Source: Clostridium sp. (GTDB lineage Bacteria; Bacillota; Clostridia; Clostridiales; Clostridiaceae). Taken from it: 64,000 bases of DNA. This document shows positions 56,452-64,000 of this stretch, piece after piece. The stretch covers positions 19,030 through 83,029 of the forward strand of contig JARKVD010000036.1 in the NCBI GenBank assembly GCA_029851835.1, given 5' to 3'. Position numbers and translations under genes: made by a program. The notes under the pieces are model-generated. The model searched no databases. It worked only from the letters and a program-made list of their open reading frames with translations, and had not been told where the DNA came from. Every line of letters begins with the position of its first letter. Position 1 is the stretch's first letter.

Positions 56452-56925
56452 ATGGCTATTATAGTTGATGGAGACGGCTGTGCAGGAAGAGATATAATTG
56501 AAGAAGTTGCAAAGTGTTATAATGTTCCATTGAAAATTTATTGTGATATTCATCACGTTATAACCTCAGAGTATGGCGAAGTTATCGTTATGGATAGCGG
56601 ATTTCAAGCTGTTGACATGAAAGTAGCAAATGAAGCTAAAAAAGGGGATATTGTTGTGACCCAGGATTATGGGGTGGCAGCAATGGTACTAGGTAAAAAA
56701 TCCTATGCCATCAGTCCAAGGGGCTATATATTTTCAGAGAATAATATAGATAAATTACTTTTTGAAAGGCATATTAGTGCTAAGGTAAGAAGAAGTGGTG
56801 GCAAAACAGGAAAACATAAAAAACGTAGTGAGGATGACAATGCCAGCCTTCGTGAGAATCTCATAATACTTGTAGAAAGAAGTATTAGGGATTCACAAAT
56901 TAATCAACAAGATAAAACTGAATAA
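56452..56925 (+). CDS. YaiI/YqxD family protein (DUF188)
   Basis: The 157-aa protein has the family pattern IIVDGDGCAGRDIIEEVA, DIVVTQDYGVAAMVLGK and SPRGYIFSENNIDKLL, followed by a basic tail (RRSGGKTGKHKKR). The fold is PIN-like, suggesting an RNA- or nucleotide-directed enzyme, but the function is not established. It begins four bases after pgi, so it is co-transcribed. Confidence 0.9.
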   Translation: MAIIVDGDGCAGRDIIEEVAKCYNVPLKIYCDIHHVITSEYGEVIVMDSGFQAVDMKVANEAKKGDIVVTQDYGVAAMVLGKKSYAISPRGYIFSENNIDKLLFERHISAKVRRSGGKTGKHKKRSEDDNASLRENLIILVERSIRDSQINQQDKTE

Positions 56926-56950
56926 TTGACTGAAAAACAATGTTTATAAG

Positions 56951-56989
56951 CTCGCTTGTAGAAAAATAATCTACAAGCGAGTTTTTTTA
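56951..56989 (+). terminator. Terminator after the YaiI-family gene
   Basis: CTCGCTTGTAGA pairs perfectly with TCTACAAGCGAG and is followed by seven T. Confidence 0.95.
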
Positions 56990-57032
56990 TATAATTTGTC
57001 TTATTTATTCTGGTAAAAACTAGAAAGGAATA

Positions 57033-57062
57033 TTGTTACATAATATGGAATTGTAGTATAAT
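57033..57062 (+). promoter_or_regulatory. Predicted promoter of the triple-tyrosine repeat gene
   Basis: TTGTTA at 57033-57038 and TATAAT at 57057-57062 with an 18-base spacer, 76 bases before the start codon. Confidence 0.6.
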
Positions 57063-57138
57063 ATAGTTATCTAAATCATAGGATAATACATTGCTATGTA
57101 AAAAATAGAGAGAAGAACTTAGGTTAGGAGGGATACAT

Positions 57139-59145
57139 TTGAACGAAATGATAATTGGTACAAGCCTGCCGAGTCCTCAAGACAAAGGCTCTGAAATTAA
57201 AATTAATATTGAAAATAAAATTGCAGAAGGCTTATTATATAGATTTTTAGTTAAATGTGATGGTGGCAGTTGGCAGACTATAAGAGATTTTAATGAAGAG
57301 TGTGAGGCAGTATGGACTCCTAATGAAGATGGGAAATATATGATAATGGTTCAATCAAAGATGCCTGAAAGTAAAAAGTCCCATGATTTTACTTCGCGTA
57401 TTGAGTACGTTATTGGATGTATAAATGAAAAGCTTATTAAAGATATTATTTTAAGTAGCAGCGAGCTTAGAATGGGAGAAAAGTTAGAGGTTACCGTTGT
57501 TCCAAACAAACTACCCCTTCTATGTAAGTATTTAATTAAAAAAGATGGGGAGTGGAATTTAATCAGAGATTATTCCCTAGATACTATGCTTAGCTTTGTA
57601 CCAAATGTAGAAGGAAATGTTGAGTTATTAGTTGAATGTAAGACTATTGATTCTGAAAATCAGTTTGATGATTTTGAAACAATGTCCTTTAAAGTCTTTC
57701 CGATGAAATTTGTAAGGATTAATGCTTTAAGGTGTCTCACAGATGACTTAATTCTAGGTAAGGAATTAACCTTTGAAGCTGAAGCAAGTTATGATGAAAG
57801 CAGAGTTCTACTGTATAAATTTGAGAAAATTGATGAACGTGGGAATGTACATTTAATTCAAGACTTTTCAAGTAAAAGACTTACAACCTTTGTAGAAATA
57901 ATTCCAGGGAAGTATAAACTTTTATGTACTATTAAGGATATGTATTCCCATAAAAAGTTTGATGATAGAGCTAAGATACATTATGAAGTTGTGAAATATA
58001 AGCCTATTAAAATTTTAAGCTTCACTTCTGATTTAAGTTCACCTCAAATAGAGAAAACACCAATAGAATTTAAAGCCATATGTTCTGGTGGAGATAATCT
58101 GTTATACAAATTTATAGTAGATGGTAATTTGAATGAGAGTTCTAGCTTTTCAGAAAACAATAGTTATAGATGGCTTCCAGAGGCAAGTGGAATGTACAAG
58201 GCTATGGTATTGGTTAAGGACAAAACTTGTATGGATGAATATGAAGAAAAGGCTACCTTGGATTTTACCATTGATAAGGACTTTACTAGGAATATATTTA
58301 TAAAGGAAATTGAACTTAGTAATAAAAAACAGATTTTATTGAATGAGCATTTAAATGTAAAGGTAAATGCGACGGGTGGCCAAAATCTTTTATATGAGTT
58401 CATAATTAGAAAGGACAATAATGAAATTTTCCACTTGGAGTATGACGAGGCAGATAATATGACCTTCATTCCAACAGAGGTTGGTAAGCATATTCTTGAG
58501 GTTAGGGTTAAACATCCAAAGTCTAAGAGAATTTATGATGTTCATTCCATGATTAGTATTGATTGCAAGGAATTCATTGCTGCTAAAATTGACTATGTGC
58601 TAACAGAAAAAAAGGAGACTTATGTTCTAGGAGAAGATATAGAATTAGAAGTTGTCACAGAAAATACTAAAGACACTTTAGCTAAATATTGTGTAGAGAT
58701 AAATGGAAGATTTGTTGAGACTGCAGAGTATTCTAATAATAAAAAATTTAAGCTGGTTCCAAGGTGTGCAGGTGTTTATACAGTTAAGGTGTATTGTAAA
58801 AATATATTAAGTACTAATGACCATGACTGTAAAAGAGAACTTTCCTTCAGAGTAATGGAAGGCCCTCCTATTACAAATGCAAAAATAATTGTTGAGAATA
58901 GAAATATTAAAGTAAATGAAAATGTAACCTTTAAGGTAGAGTGTGATGGTGGAAGAGATAATCTTTATGAGTTCTACTTAATGGAACAAGGAGAGTGGAA
59001 GGTAATTCAAAAATATAGTAAGAAAGATTATTATGGATTTATGGCGTTCTATAATGGCTTCTATAAGATATTAGCCCTTTGTAAGAGTGGATATAGTAAA
59101 GAAGCTTATGATGATTATGATATAATGGAGATTGAGTGTAAATAG
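57139..59145 (+). CDS. Seven-repeat triple-tyrosine (Y_Y_Y) domain protein
   Basis: The 668-aa protein is built of seven tandem repeats of about 95 residues. Each has a strand rising to a LLYKF/LYEF motif, then (D/N)G-W..I-DFS, a (W/F)xP step, G-Y(K)-hydrophobic strand, K-----S---(Y/F)DD, and a closing strand. This is the Y_Y_Y or triple-tyrosine pattern of immunoglobulin-like modules. No signal peptide, membrane helix or catalytic domain is visible, so it is either cytoplasmic or exported by an unknown route. TTG is the start because AGGAGGG lies six bases upstream; ATG 57148 is an alternative. Function unknown. Confidence 0.75.
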   Translation: MNEMIIGTSLPSPQDKGSEIKINIENKIAEGLLYRFLVKCDGGSWQTIRDFNEECEAVWTPNEDGKYMIMVQSKMPESKKSHDFTSRIEYVIGCINEKLIKDIILSSSELRMGEKLEVTVVPNKLPLLCKYLIKKDGEWNLIRDYSLDTMLSFVPNVEGNVELLVECKTIDSENQFDDFETMSFKVFPMKFVRINALRCLTDDLILGKELTFEAEASYDESRVLLYKFEKIDERGNVHLIQDFSSKRLTTFVEIIPGKYKLLCTIKDMYSHKKFDDRAKIHYEVVKYKPIKILSFTSDLSSPQIEKTPIEFKAICSGGDNLLYKFIVDGNLNESSSFSENNSYRWLPEASGMYKAMVLVKDKTCMDEYEEKATLDFTIDKDFTRNIFIKEIELSNKKQILLNEHLNVKVNATGGQNLLYEFIIRKDNNEIFHLEYDEADNMTFIPTEVGKHILEVRVKHPKSKRIYDVHSMISIDCKEFIAAKIDYVLTEKKETYVLGEDIELEVVTENTKDTLAKYCVEINGRFVETAEYSNNKKFKLVPRCAGVYTVKVYCKNILSTNDHDCKRELSFRVMEGPPITNAKIIVENRNIKVNENVTFKVECDGGRDNLYEFYLMEQGEWKVIQKYSKKDYYGFMAFYNGFYKILALCKSGYSKEAYDDYDIMEIECK

Positions 59146-59154
59146 TTGAGTTAT

Positions 59155-59191
59155 ATTGACTCTTGGACAGATGCTCCAAGGGTCAATTTTA
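59155..59191 (+). terminator. Terminator after the repeat protein
   Basis: ATTGACTCTTGGA pairs with TCCAAGGGTCAAT (one G-T) followed by TTTA. Confidence 0.8.
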
Positions 59192-59258
59192 GCTTTGGGG
59201 TTGTATTTGCTTTTAATAATAGGGTAATATATATCTTATAAAGTTATGAGGTGAAGTT

Positions 59259-59975
59259 ATGGAACGTTTAGATAAGATATTAGGAAATATGGGCTATGGA
59301 AGCCGTAAAGAAGTTAAAGCTAGCTGCAAAAAAGGCCTAGTTATTGTAGATGGAGAAGTTGTGAAGGATAGCTCAATGAAGATTGATCCTGAAACTGCTG
59401 TAATAGAAATAAATGGAGAAGTAGTTAACTATAGAAAGTTTATATATTTACTTTTAAATAAACCAGCAGGAGTTGTAAGTGCAACTTTCGACAATTATGA
59501 TGAAACGGTTATAGATTTGCTTGATCCTGAGTATCAGGTTTTTGAACCATTTCCGGTGGGAAGATTAGATAAGGATACAGTAGGATTTTTATTATTAACT
59601 AACGATGGAGAATTAAATCATAAGTTAATATCTCCAAAGAACCACGTAGATAAAGTTTATTATGCAGAAATAAACAAACCGGTAGATGAAAGTGATGTGA
59701 GAGCTTTCAAAAGTGGGATAACGATAGATGACGGATACAAGTGTATGCCAGGAGATTTAGAAATATTAAGCGCTACAGAAGACGGTTCTGAAGTTCTTGT
59801 TACAATACAGGAAGGGAAGTTCCATCAGGTTAAGAGAATGTTTGAGGCTTTAGAAAAATCTGTGGTTTACCTAAAGAGAGTTAAGTTTGGACCGATGGAA
59901 TTAGATGATAACCTAGAAGAAGGAGAATATAGAGAATTAACAGAAGCTGAAGTTGAGCTGTTAAAGAGCTTGTAG
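59259..59975 (+). CDS. rsuA: Pseudouridine synthase, RsuA family
   Basis: The 238-aa protein has an N-terminal S4 RNA-binding domain (ERLDKILGNMGYGSRKEVKASCKKGLV). A catalytic domain follows with the family motif GRLDKDTVGFLLLTNDGEL, including the catalytic aspartate, and LVTIQEGKFHQVKRMFEAL. It modifies a single uridine in rRNA, most likely position 516 of 16S rRNA by family similarity. GAGGTGAAG precedes ATG 59259. A weak promoter (TTGTAT 59201, TAATAT 59225) is possible. Confidence 0.93.
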   Translation: MERLDKILGNMGYGSRKEVKASCKKGLVIVDGEVVKDSSMKIDPETAVIEINGEVVNYRKFIYLLLNKPAGVVSATFDNYDETVIDLLDPEYQVFEPFPVGRLDKDTVGFLLLTNDGELNHKLISPKNHVDKVYYAEINKPVDESDVRAFKSGITIDDGYKCMPGDLEILSATEDGSEVLVTIQEGKFHQVKRMFEALEKSVVYLKRVKFGPMELDDNLEEGEYRELTEAEVELLKSL

Positions 59976-60068
59976 AACACTGTAGAATTAAATTGGAGTT
60001 TTTTGAGAATTGTAATTTTCTTTTAACAATTATTAATAATTGCTTAAAAAACTTAACTGTAAATTCAC

Positions 60069-60097
60069 TTGAAGGGACGAAAAACTAGGAATATAAT
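60069..60097 (+). promoter_or_regulatory. Promoter of the candidate small RNA
   Basis: TTGAAG at 60069-60074 and TATAAT at 60092-60097 have a 17-base spacer; transcription should start near 60104. Confidence 0.8.
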
Positions 60098-60103
60098 AAA
60101 GGT

Positions 60104-60241
60104 GTAGATAGAAATAAATAACCCCTTTTTATTTATTTTAAGTGTAGCCTTCCCCAAGGGTTATACTTAGGTTTATGTAAGATTTACTATGCCACATGGT
60201 GGTATGAAAAAACTCCTTGGATAAATCCAAGGAGTTTTTTC
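60104..60241 (+). ncRNA. Candidate structured small RNA of about 138 nt, unknown class
   Basis: A consensus promoter and a strong terminator bracket a stretch with no ORF and no ribosome site. Foldable elements in order are AAATAAATA/TATTTATTT (60112-60138), AAGTGTA/TATACTT with inner CC/GG (60140-60168), a small GTAA/TTAC pair (60177-60187), ATGCCAC/GTGGTAT (60189-60205), then the terminator. It does not resemble 6S, SRP, tmRNA or RNase P RNA as I know them. The next gene in the same direction is 470 nt beyond the terminator. Confidence 0.65.
60207..60241 (+). terminator. Strong terminator of the candidate small RNA
   Basis: AAAAAACTCCTTGGA pairs perfectly with TCCAAGGAGTTTTTT around a TAAA loop. 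Confidence 0.95.
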
Positions 60242-60394
60242 TATGTATGTGAGTTTAAACATAAAGGTTCTTAAAAGGACACTATGAGAGAAGCTTTAGG
60301 AAAGTAAGCTATATCAATGGATAGTTTAATTTATTATTAACTAAAAAATTTGGTAGAAAACTTATAAACTTAACATATATAGTATATAATAGTA

Positions 60395-60505
60395 AGGAAA
60401 CTCCTTATCATTTTATTTGAAGGAGTAAGTTCGAGGACCCAAATCAGAGATTTGGACTCTTGCTTAAGGAAACTCCTTCTAATTAATTTGGAAGGAGTAT
60501 TTAAA
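60395..60505. repeat. Dispersed hairpin repeat, double copy (A7)
   Basis: Two GGAAACTCCTT...GAAGGAGT hairpins (about 60396-60429 and 60470-60499) flank CCAAATCAGAGATTTGG at 60440-60456. Confidence 0.78.
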
Positions 60506-60586
60506 GCGTAAGAAAATGAGTGGTTTCAACTTATATTTAATGTATTGTGTAAATATGGGATGAAAGAGGAATACTATAAGTAAAGT

Positions 60587-60657
60587 CTAAATCTTAGATT
60601 TAGTTACTCGAAATCACTCAGCAGATCACTCCTTAATCCTAAGGGAGAAGGAGGGTC
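60587..60657. repeat. Dispersed hairpin repeat before rnr (A8)
   Basis: CTAAATCTTAGATTTAG at 60588-60604 followed by CACTCCTTAATC...GGAGAAGGAGGG. A diverged copy. The rest of 60242-60714 is AT-rich and without a gene. Confidence 0.55.
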
Positions 60658-60714
60658 TTAATGTGATTATTATATAGGATTCAGTAATATATGGATTCTG
60701 AAAGGTTGTGAATT

Positions 60715-62892
60715 ATGAAGATAAGAGAAGTGCTAATAAGCTTTATGAAAGAACAGGCTTATAAGCCAATGAGTTTTAAAGAATTATCCAAGGTTTTTGG
60801 AATAAATAAAAGAGAGTGGAATGATTTCCAAAAGATATTAGATGACATGGAAAAAGAAGGACTCATCATAAAAAACAGAGCAGAGCTTTATGGGATACCA
60901 GAGAGAATGGGGATTGTTAAAGGTGTATTTCAAGCTCACGCTAAGGGATTTGGTTTTGTAATCCTAGATGAGGATAGACCAGATATCTTTATTCCTGCCA
61001 GTAATGTAAATAGCGCAATGCACAATGATATTGTTCTAGTAAAAATCCTTAGAGAAGAAAATAAGGGGAAAAAGTGCGAGGGTGAAATTATTCGCATTGT
61101 TGAAAGAAAAAACAAGAAGCTTGTAGGAATTTATGAAGATAGTAAAAGTTTTGGATTTGTAGTACCTGATGATAGAAAGATTGCATCGGATATATTTATA
61201 TCTAAAGGAAATAAAAATGGAGCAAAATCAGGACAGATTGTTGTTGTAGAAATTACAAGCTGGCCAGAGAAGCGTAGAAATCCTGAGGGAAGAATTGTTG
61301 AAATTCTTGGTGAAAAGGGAGATAGAGGAATTGATATTTTAACTATCATCAAGAAACATAATCTGCCTGAAGAATTCCCTAGAGATGTTGAAGACTTTGC
61401 GGCTAAAATTCCAGAAGAAATACCACAAAGTGAAATTGATAGAAGAAGAGATTTAAGAAATATAACTGCAGTTACTATTGATGGTGAAGATGCTAAGGAC
61501 CTTGATGACGCTGTTTCAGTTGAAATACTTCCAAACGGAAACTATAAGCTTGGAGTACACATTGCGGACGTATCTCACTATGTAAGAGAAGGAAATCCCT
61601 TAGATAAAGAAGCCTTTAAAAGAGGAACTTCAGTATATCTTTTAGACAGAGTTATACCAATGCTGCCTAAAAAGCTTTCTAATGGTGTGTGTAGTTTGAA
61701 TCCTAGAGTAGACAGACTTGCTCTAAGCTGTTTTATGGAGATTGATCCATCAAATGGTAAGGTAGTTGACCATGATATTTTTGAAAGTGTTATTAAGACA
61801 AAGGAAAGAATGACATACACTGATGTAACTAAGATTCTTCGTGATGAAGATCCAGAAACAATTGAAAAATATAAATATCTCCATGAAGATTTTAAAAATA
61901 TGGGTAAGTTATTTGAGATTTTAAATAAAAAGAGAATGCGTAGAGGTGCTATAGACTTTGACTTTGCAGAGTGTAAGGTTATCCTGAATGAAAATGGTAA
62001 ACCTATAGATATAAAACTTAGGGAAAGAGCTATTGCAAACACAATAATAGAAGAGTTTATGCTTGTTTGTAATGAAACTGTAGCAGAGCACTTCTTCTGG
62101 ACGAATTTACCATTTGTATATAGAATTCACGAAGACCCAGACATGGAGAAACTTATACATTTTAGTGAATTTGCCTATAATCTTGGATATCCAGTAAGAC
62201 TTAAGGAGGATGAGATTCATCCAAAAGATTTACAAAAGATATTAGAGCAGGTTAGAGGAAAAAAAGAGGAAACAGTAGTAAGTACACTTTTATTAAGAAG
62301 TATGATGAAAGCAAAGTATTCTCAAGTATGCGTAGGTCACTTTGGACTTGCAGCTAAATACTACTGTCACTTCACTTCTCCAATTAGAAGGTATCCTGAT
62401 TTAGTTATTCATAGAATAATTAAAGAAATATTAAATGAAGGTGGATTAAATCCTAAGAGAGAAAAGAGACTTCGTACCTTTGTCATAGATGCTTCAAAGC
62501 AATCATCTGATACTGAAAGAATGGCAGTTGAAGCTGAAAGAGAAGTTGATGACTTGAAGAAGGCTGAATATATGATGGATAGAATCGGAGAGGAATTCGA
62601 GGGAATAATTTCATCAGTAACAAGCTTTGGAATGTTTGTTGAACTTCCCAATACTATAGAGGGATTAATTCATATCAGTGAGCTTCATGATGATTATTAC
62701 AATTATGATGAAAGACATTTATGTTTAATTGGTGAGAGAACTAAGAACATATACAGACTTGGAGATGAAGTTAAGGTGAAATGCTCTAAGGTTGATATTG
62801 ATGCCCATGAAATCTATTTTGAAATTGTTAAAGAAGAACAGAATCAAGATGACCATGAGGAAATATCCATAGATTTAAATGAATTAGTATAA
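60715..62892 (+). CDS. rnr: Ribonuclease R
   Basis: RNase R (725 aa) degrades structured RNA 3' to 5'. Domains in order are a winged-helix-like N-terminus, two cold-shock RNA-binding domains (GVFQAHAKGFGFVILDE and KLVGIYEDSKSFGFVVPDD), and the RNB catalytic domain with TIDGEDAKDLDDAVSVE, whose aspartates bind Mg2+. YCHFTSPIRRYPDL and a C-terminal S1 domain (EFEGIISSVTSFGMFVELPN) follow. smpB and ssrA, frequent partners, do not follow it here. Confidence 0.97.
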   Translation: MKIREVLISFMKEQAYKPMSFKELSKVFGINKREWNDFQKILDDMEKEGLIIKNRAELYGIPERMGIVKGVFQAHAKGFGFVILDEDRPDIFIPASNVNSAMHNDIVLVKILREENKGKKCEGEIIRIVERKNKKLVGIYEDSKSFGFVVPDDRKIASDIFISKGNKNGAKSGQIVVVEITSWPEKRRNPEGRIVEILGEKGDRGIDILTIIKKHNLPEEFPRDVEDFAAKIPEEIPQSEIDRRRDLRNITAVTIDGEDAKDLDDAVSVEILPNGNYKLGVHIADVSHYVREGNPLDKEAFKRGTSVYLLDRVIPMLPKKLSNGVCSLNPRVDRLALSCFMEIDPSNGKVVDHDIFESVIKTKERMTYTDVTKILRDEDPETIEKYKYLHEDFKNMGKLFEILNKKRMRRGAIDFDFAECKVILNENGKPIDIKLRERAIANTIIEEFMLVCNETVAEHFFWTNLPFVYRIHEDPDMEKLIHFSEFAYNLGYPVRLKEDEIHPKDLQKILEQVRGKKEETVVSTLLLRSMMKAKYSQVCVGHFGLAAKYYCHFTSPIRRYPDLVIHRIIKEILNEGGLNPKREKRLRTFVIDASKQSSDTERMAVEAEREVDDLKKAEYMMDRIGEEFEGIISSVTSFGMFVELPNTIEGLIHISELHDDYYNYDERHLCLIGERTKNIYRLGDEVKVKCSKVDIDAHEIYFEIVKEEQNQDDHEEISIDLNELV

Positions 62893-62897
62893 TTATA

Positions 62898-62926
62898 AGC
62901 TGCCTCGTAATGAGGCAGCTTTTTAT
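62898..62926 (+). terminator. Terminator after rnr
   Basis: AGCTGCCTC pairs with GAGGCAGCT around GTAAT, followed by TTTTAT. Confidence 0.92.
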
Positions 62927-63147
62927 ATAGCAATTGTTAAAAAAAACACATTAAAGATGAAAACAGATTTATATTTAAGGATAACGAGGTTATAGATTAA
63001 GGAAGTATGGAAAGTGTTATTAAATATATATAAAGATAAGATACTTTTAAATATAAAAAGTAGTAAATTTATTGGGATGATTTTCAGAATCAACAATATA
63101 ATATGTATTTTATCAATATTAGCTTTGTGAAAAGGATGGTTAAGAAA

Positions 63148-63184
63148 TTGTTAAATTTAAAAATAATAGATAAAATTTTAACAA
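63148..63184. promoter_or_regulatory. Paired Rex-like half-sites far upstream of adh
   Basis: TTGTTAA at 63148-63154 and TTAACAA at 63178-63184 are perfect, oppositely oriented Rex half-sites, but 23 bp apart instead of 4. They lie upstream of the adh -10 box. Could be a remnant, a looping site, or chance in AT-rich DNA. Confidence 0.3.
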
Positions 63185-63211
63185 AACTATGGATATTTTT
63201 ACAAAAGGTGT

Positions 63212-63245
63212 TATAATAAGTTTATAGCTGTTAAATAAATAACGA
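63212..63245. promoter_or_regulatory. adh promoter -10 box and Rex operator
   Basis: TATAAT at 63212-63217 lacks a good -35. CTGTTAAATAAATAACGA at 63228-63245 contains the 14-bp core of the Rex site upstream of crt, starting 10 bp after the -10 box, where bound Rex would block the polymerase. The remaining 62927-63147 interval is AT-rich without a gene. Confidence 0.75.
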
Positions 63246-63299
63246 TTGTTTAATATGTTTTAATAGATTTATATAGGTTTATTCGAGGAGGAATGTTTC

Positions 63300-64000
63300 A
63301 TGTCACGTTTTACATTACCAAGAGATATTTACCACGGAAAAGGCTCATTGGAGGTATTAAAAACTCTAAGAGGAAAGAAAGCTATGATAGTTGTTGGTGG
63401 AGGTTCAATGAAAAGATTTGGATTCCTACAACGAGCAGAGGATTATTTAAGGGAAGCTGGAATGGAAGTTCAGATTTTCGAGGGCGTTGAACCAGATCCA
63501 TCTGTGGAAACGGTAATGAAGGGTGCAGAAGCAATGAGAAACTTCGAACCTGATTGGATAGTTTCAATGGGAGGAGGATCTCCAATTGATGCTGCTAAAG
63601 CAATGTGGATTTTCTATGAGTATCCTGATTTTACATTTGAACAAGCTGTAGTTCCATTTGGATTACCAGAGCTTAGACAAAAAGCAAAATTTGTAGCAAT
63701 TCCATCAACTAGTGGAACTGCAACAGAGGTTACAGCATTTTCAGTTATAACAAACTATACAGAGAGAATTAAATATCCATTAGCAGATTTTAATATAACT
63801 CCTGATATAGCCATAGTTGATCCAGATTTAGCACAAACTATGCCTAAAACTTTGACAGCTCACACTGGAATGGATGCATTAACTCATGCTATTGAAGCAT
63901 ACACAGCATCTTTAAGATCAAACTTTTCAGATCCATTAGCATTAAAGGCTATTGAAATGGTTAGAGATAACTTAGTTGAATCTTACAATGGAAGTGCTGA
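63300..64000 (+). CDS. Iron-containing alcohol dehydrogenase (5' part)
   Basis: The reading frame runs off the window end after about 233 codons. It begins MSRFTLPRDIYHGKGSL, strongly resembling the roughly 388-aa NADPH-dependent butanol/alcohol dehydrogenase of solvent-forming clostridia. Visible are the NAD(P) motif SMGGGSPIDAAKA, PSTSGTATEVTAF, and the start of the iron-ligand region (ADFNITPDIAIVDPDLA, TAHTGMDALTHAIEAY). AGGAGG at 63286-63291 precedes ATG 63300. Reduction of acetaldehyde or butyraldehyde is likely; Rex control fits an NADH sink. Confidence 0.93.
   Translation, partial: MSRFTLPRDIYHGKGSLEVLKTLRGKKAMIVVGGGSMKRFGFLQRAEDYLREAGMEVQIFEGVEPDPSVETVMKGAEAMRNFEPDWIVSMGGGSPIDAAKAMWIFYEYPDFTFEQAVVPFGLPELRQKAKFVAIPSTSGTATEVTAFSVITNYTERIKYPLADFNITPDIAIVDPDLAQTMPKTLTAHTGMDALTHAIEAYTASLRSNFSDPLALKAIEMVRDNLVESYNGSA

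Noticed and set aside
60104..60241. 6S, SRP, tmRNA or RNase P RNA
   Set aside because: The length and hairpin order do not match those RNAs, and their signature sequences are absent.
61578..62042. 154-codon minus-strand frame opposite rnr
   Set aside because: Lies wholly inside the RNase R catalytic domain and has no ribosome site or recognisable domain.

Overview
This window looks like a chromosomal segment of an AT-rich, Gram-positive, anaerobic, amino-acid-fermenting and butyrate-forming clostridium. The evidence is the low G+C content, strong AGGAGG-type ribosome sites, consensus TTGACA/TATAAT promoters, a CIRCE-controlled groESL, a Rex-linked crt-bcd-etfBA-hbd operon, a complete lysine-fermentation operon, and a Gram-positive type IV pilus cluster with no outer-membrane secretin. 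The species cannot be named from the sequence alone. Almost all genes are on the plus strand; the one clear exception is an ABC-F ATPase at 17993-19906. I see no rRNA, tRNA, CRISPR array, transposase or prophage.

Layout. 1-8559: tsaD, an M29-like aminopeptidase, a long-form urocanate hydratase, a lipoprotein, a formate/nitrite channel and an unknown gene. 8734-17646: a promoter, a lysine riboswitch with terminator, and kal-kce-kdd-kamA-kamB-kamC-kamD-kamE. Together these turn lysine plus acetyl-CoA into acetoacetate and crotonyl-CoA. 20162-28718: rex, then crt-bcd-etfB-etfA-hbd and nfnA-nfnB, the crotonyl-CoA/butyryl-CoA and electron-bifurcation module that would use the crotonyl-CoA. 28823-33237: a Cys-rich small protein, an 8-oxoguanine glycosylase, a TVP38 membrane protein and groES-groEL.

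33722-48061: a predicted class II cyclic di-GMP riboswitch and terminator, followed by a type IV pilus locus (prepilin peptidase, PilB, PilC, major pilin, PilM, PilN, PilO, three minor or pseudopilin-like proteins) ending in a large secreted von Willebrand A protein that may be a pilus-associated adhesin. No retraction ATPase (PilT) is present. 48274-51604: guanine-riboswitch-controlled guaB-guaA. 51852-59975: a tiny membrane peptide, two unknown exported or anchored proteins, a CaCA antiporter, pgi, a YaiI-family protein, a seven-repeat triple-tyrosine protein and an RsuA-type pseudouridine synthase. 60069-60241: an apparent free-standing structured small RNA. 60715-62892: RNase R. 63300 to the end: the start of an iron-dependent alcohol dehydrogenase with a predicted Rex operator.

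How the parts connect. The lysine operon feeds crotonyl-CoA to the adjacent Bcd/Etf module. Rex sits directly upstream of that module, and the same 14-bp operator core occurs before crt and before the alcohol dehydrogenase. NfnAB can link the reduced ferredoxin made by Bcd/Etf to NADPH. Three ligand-sensing RNAs (lysine, cyclic di-GMP, guanine) each head their own operon. Dispersed short hairpin repeats of at least two architectures lie in the intergenic spaces; one appears to have supplied the last residues of NfnB and another lies inside the etfB-etfA gap.
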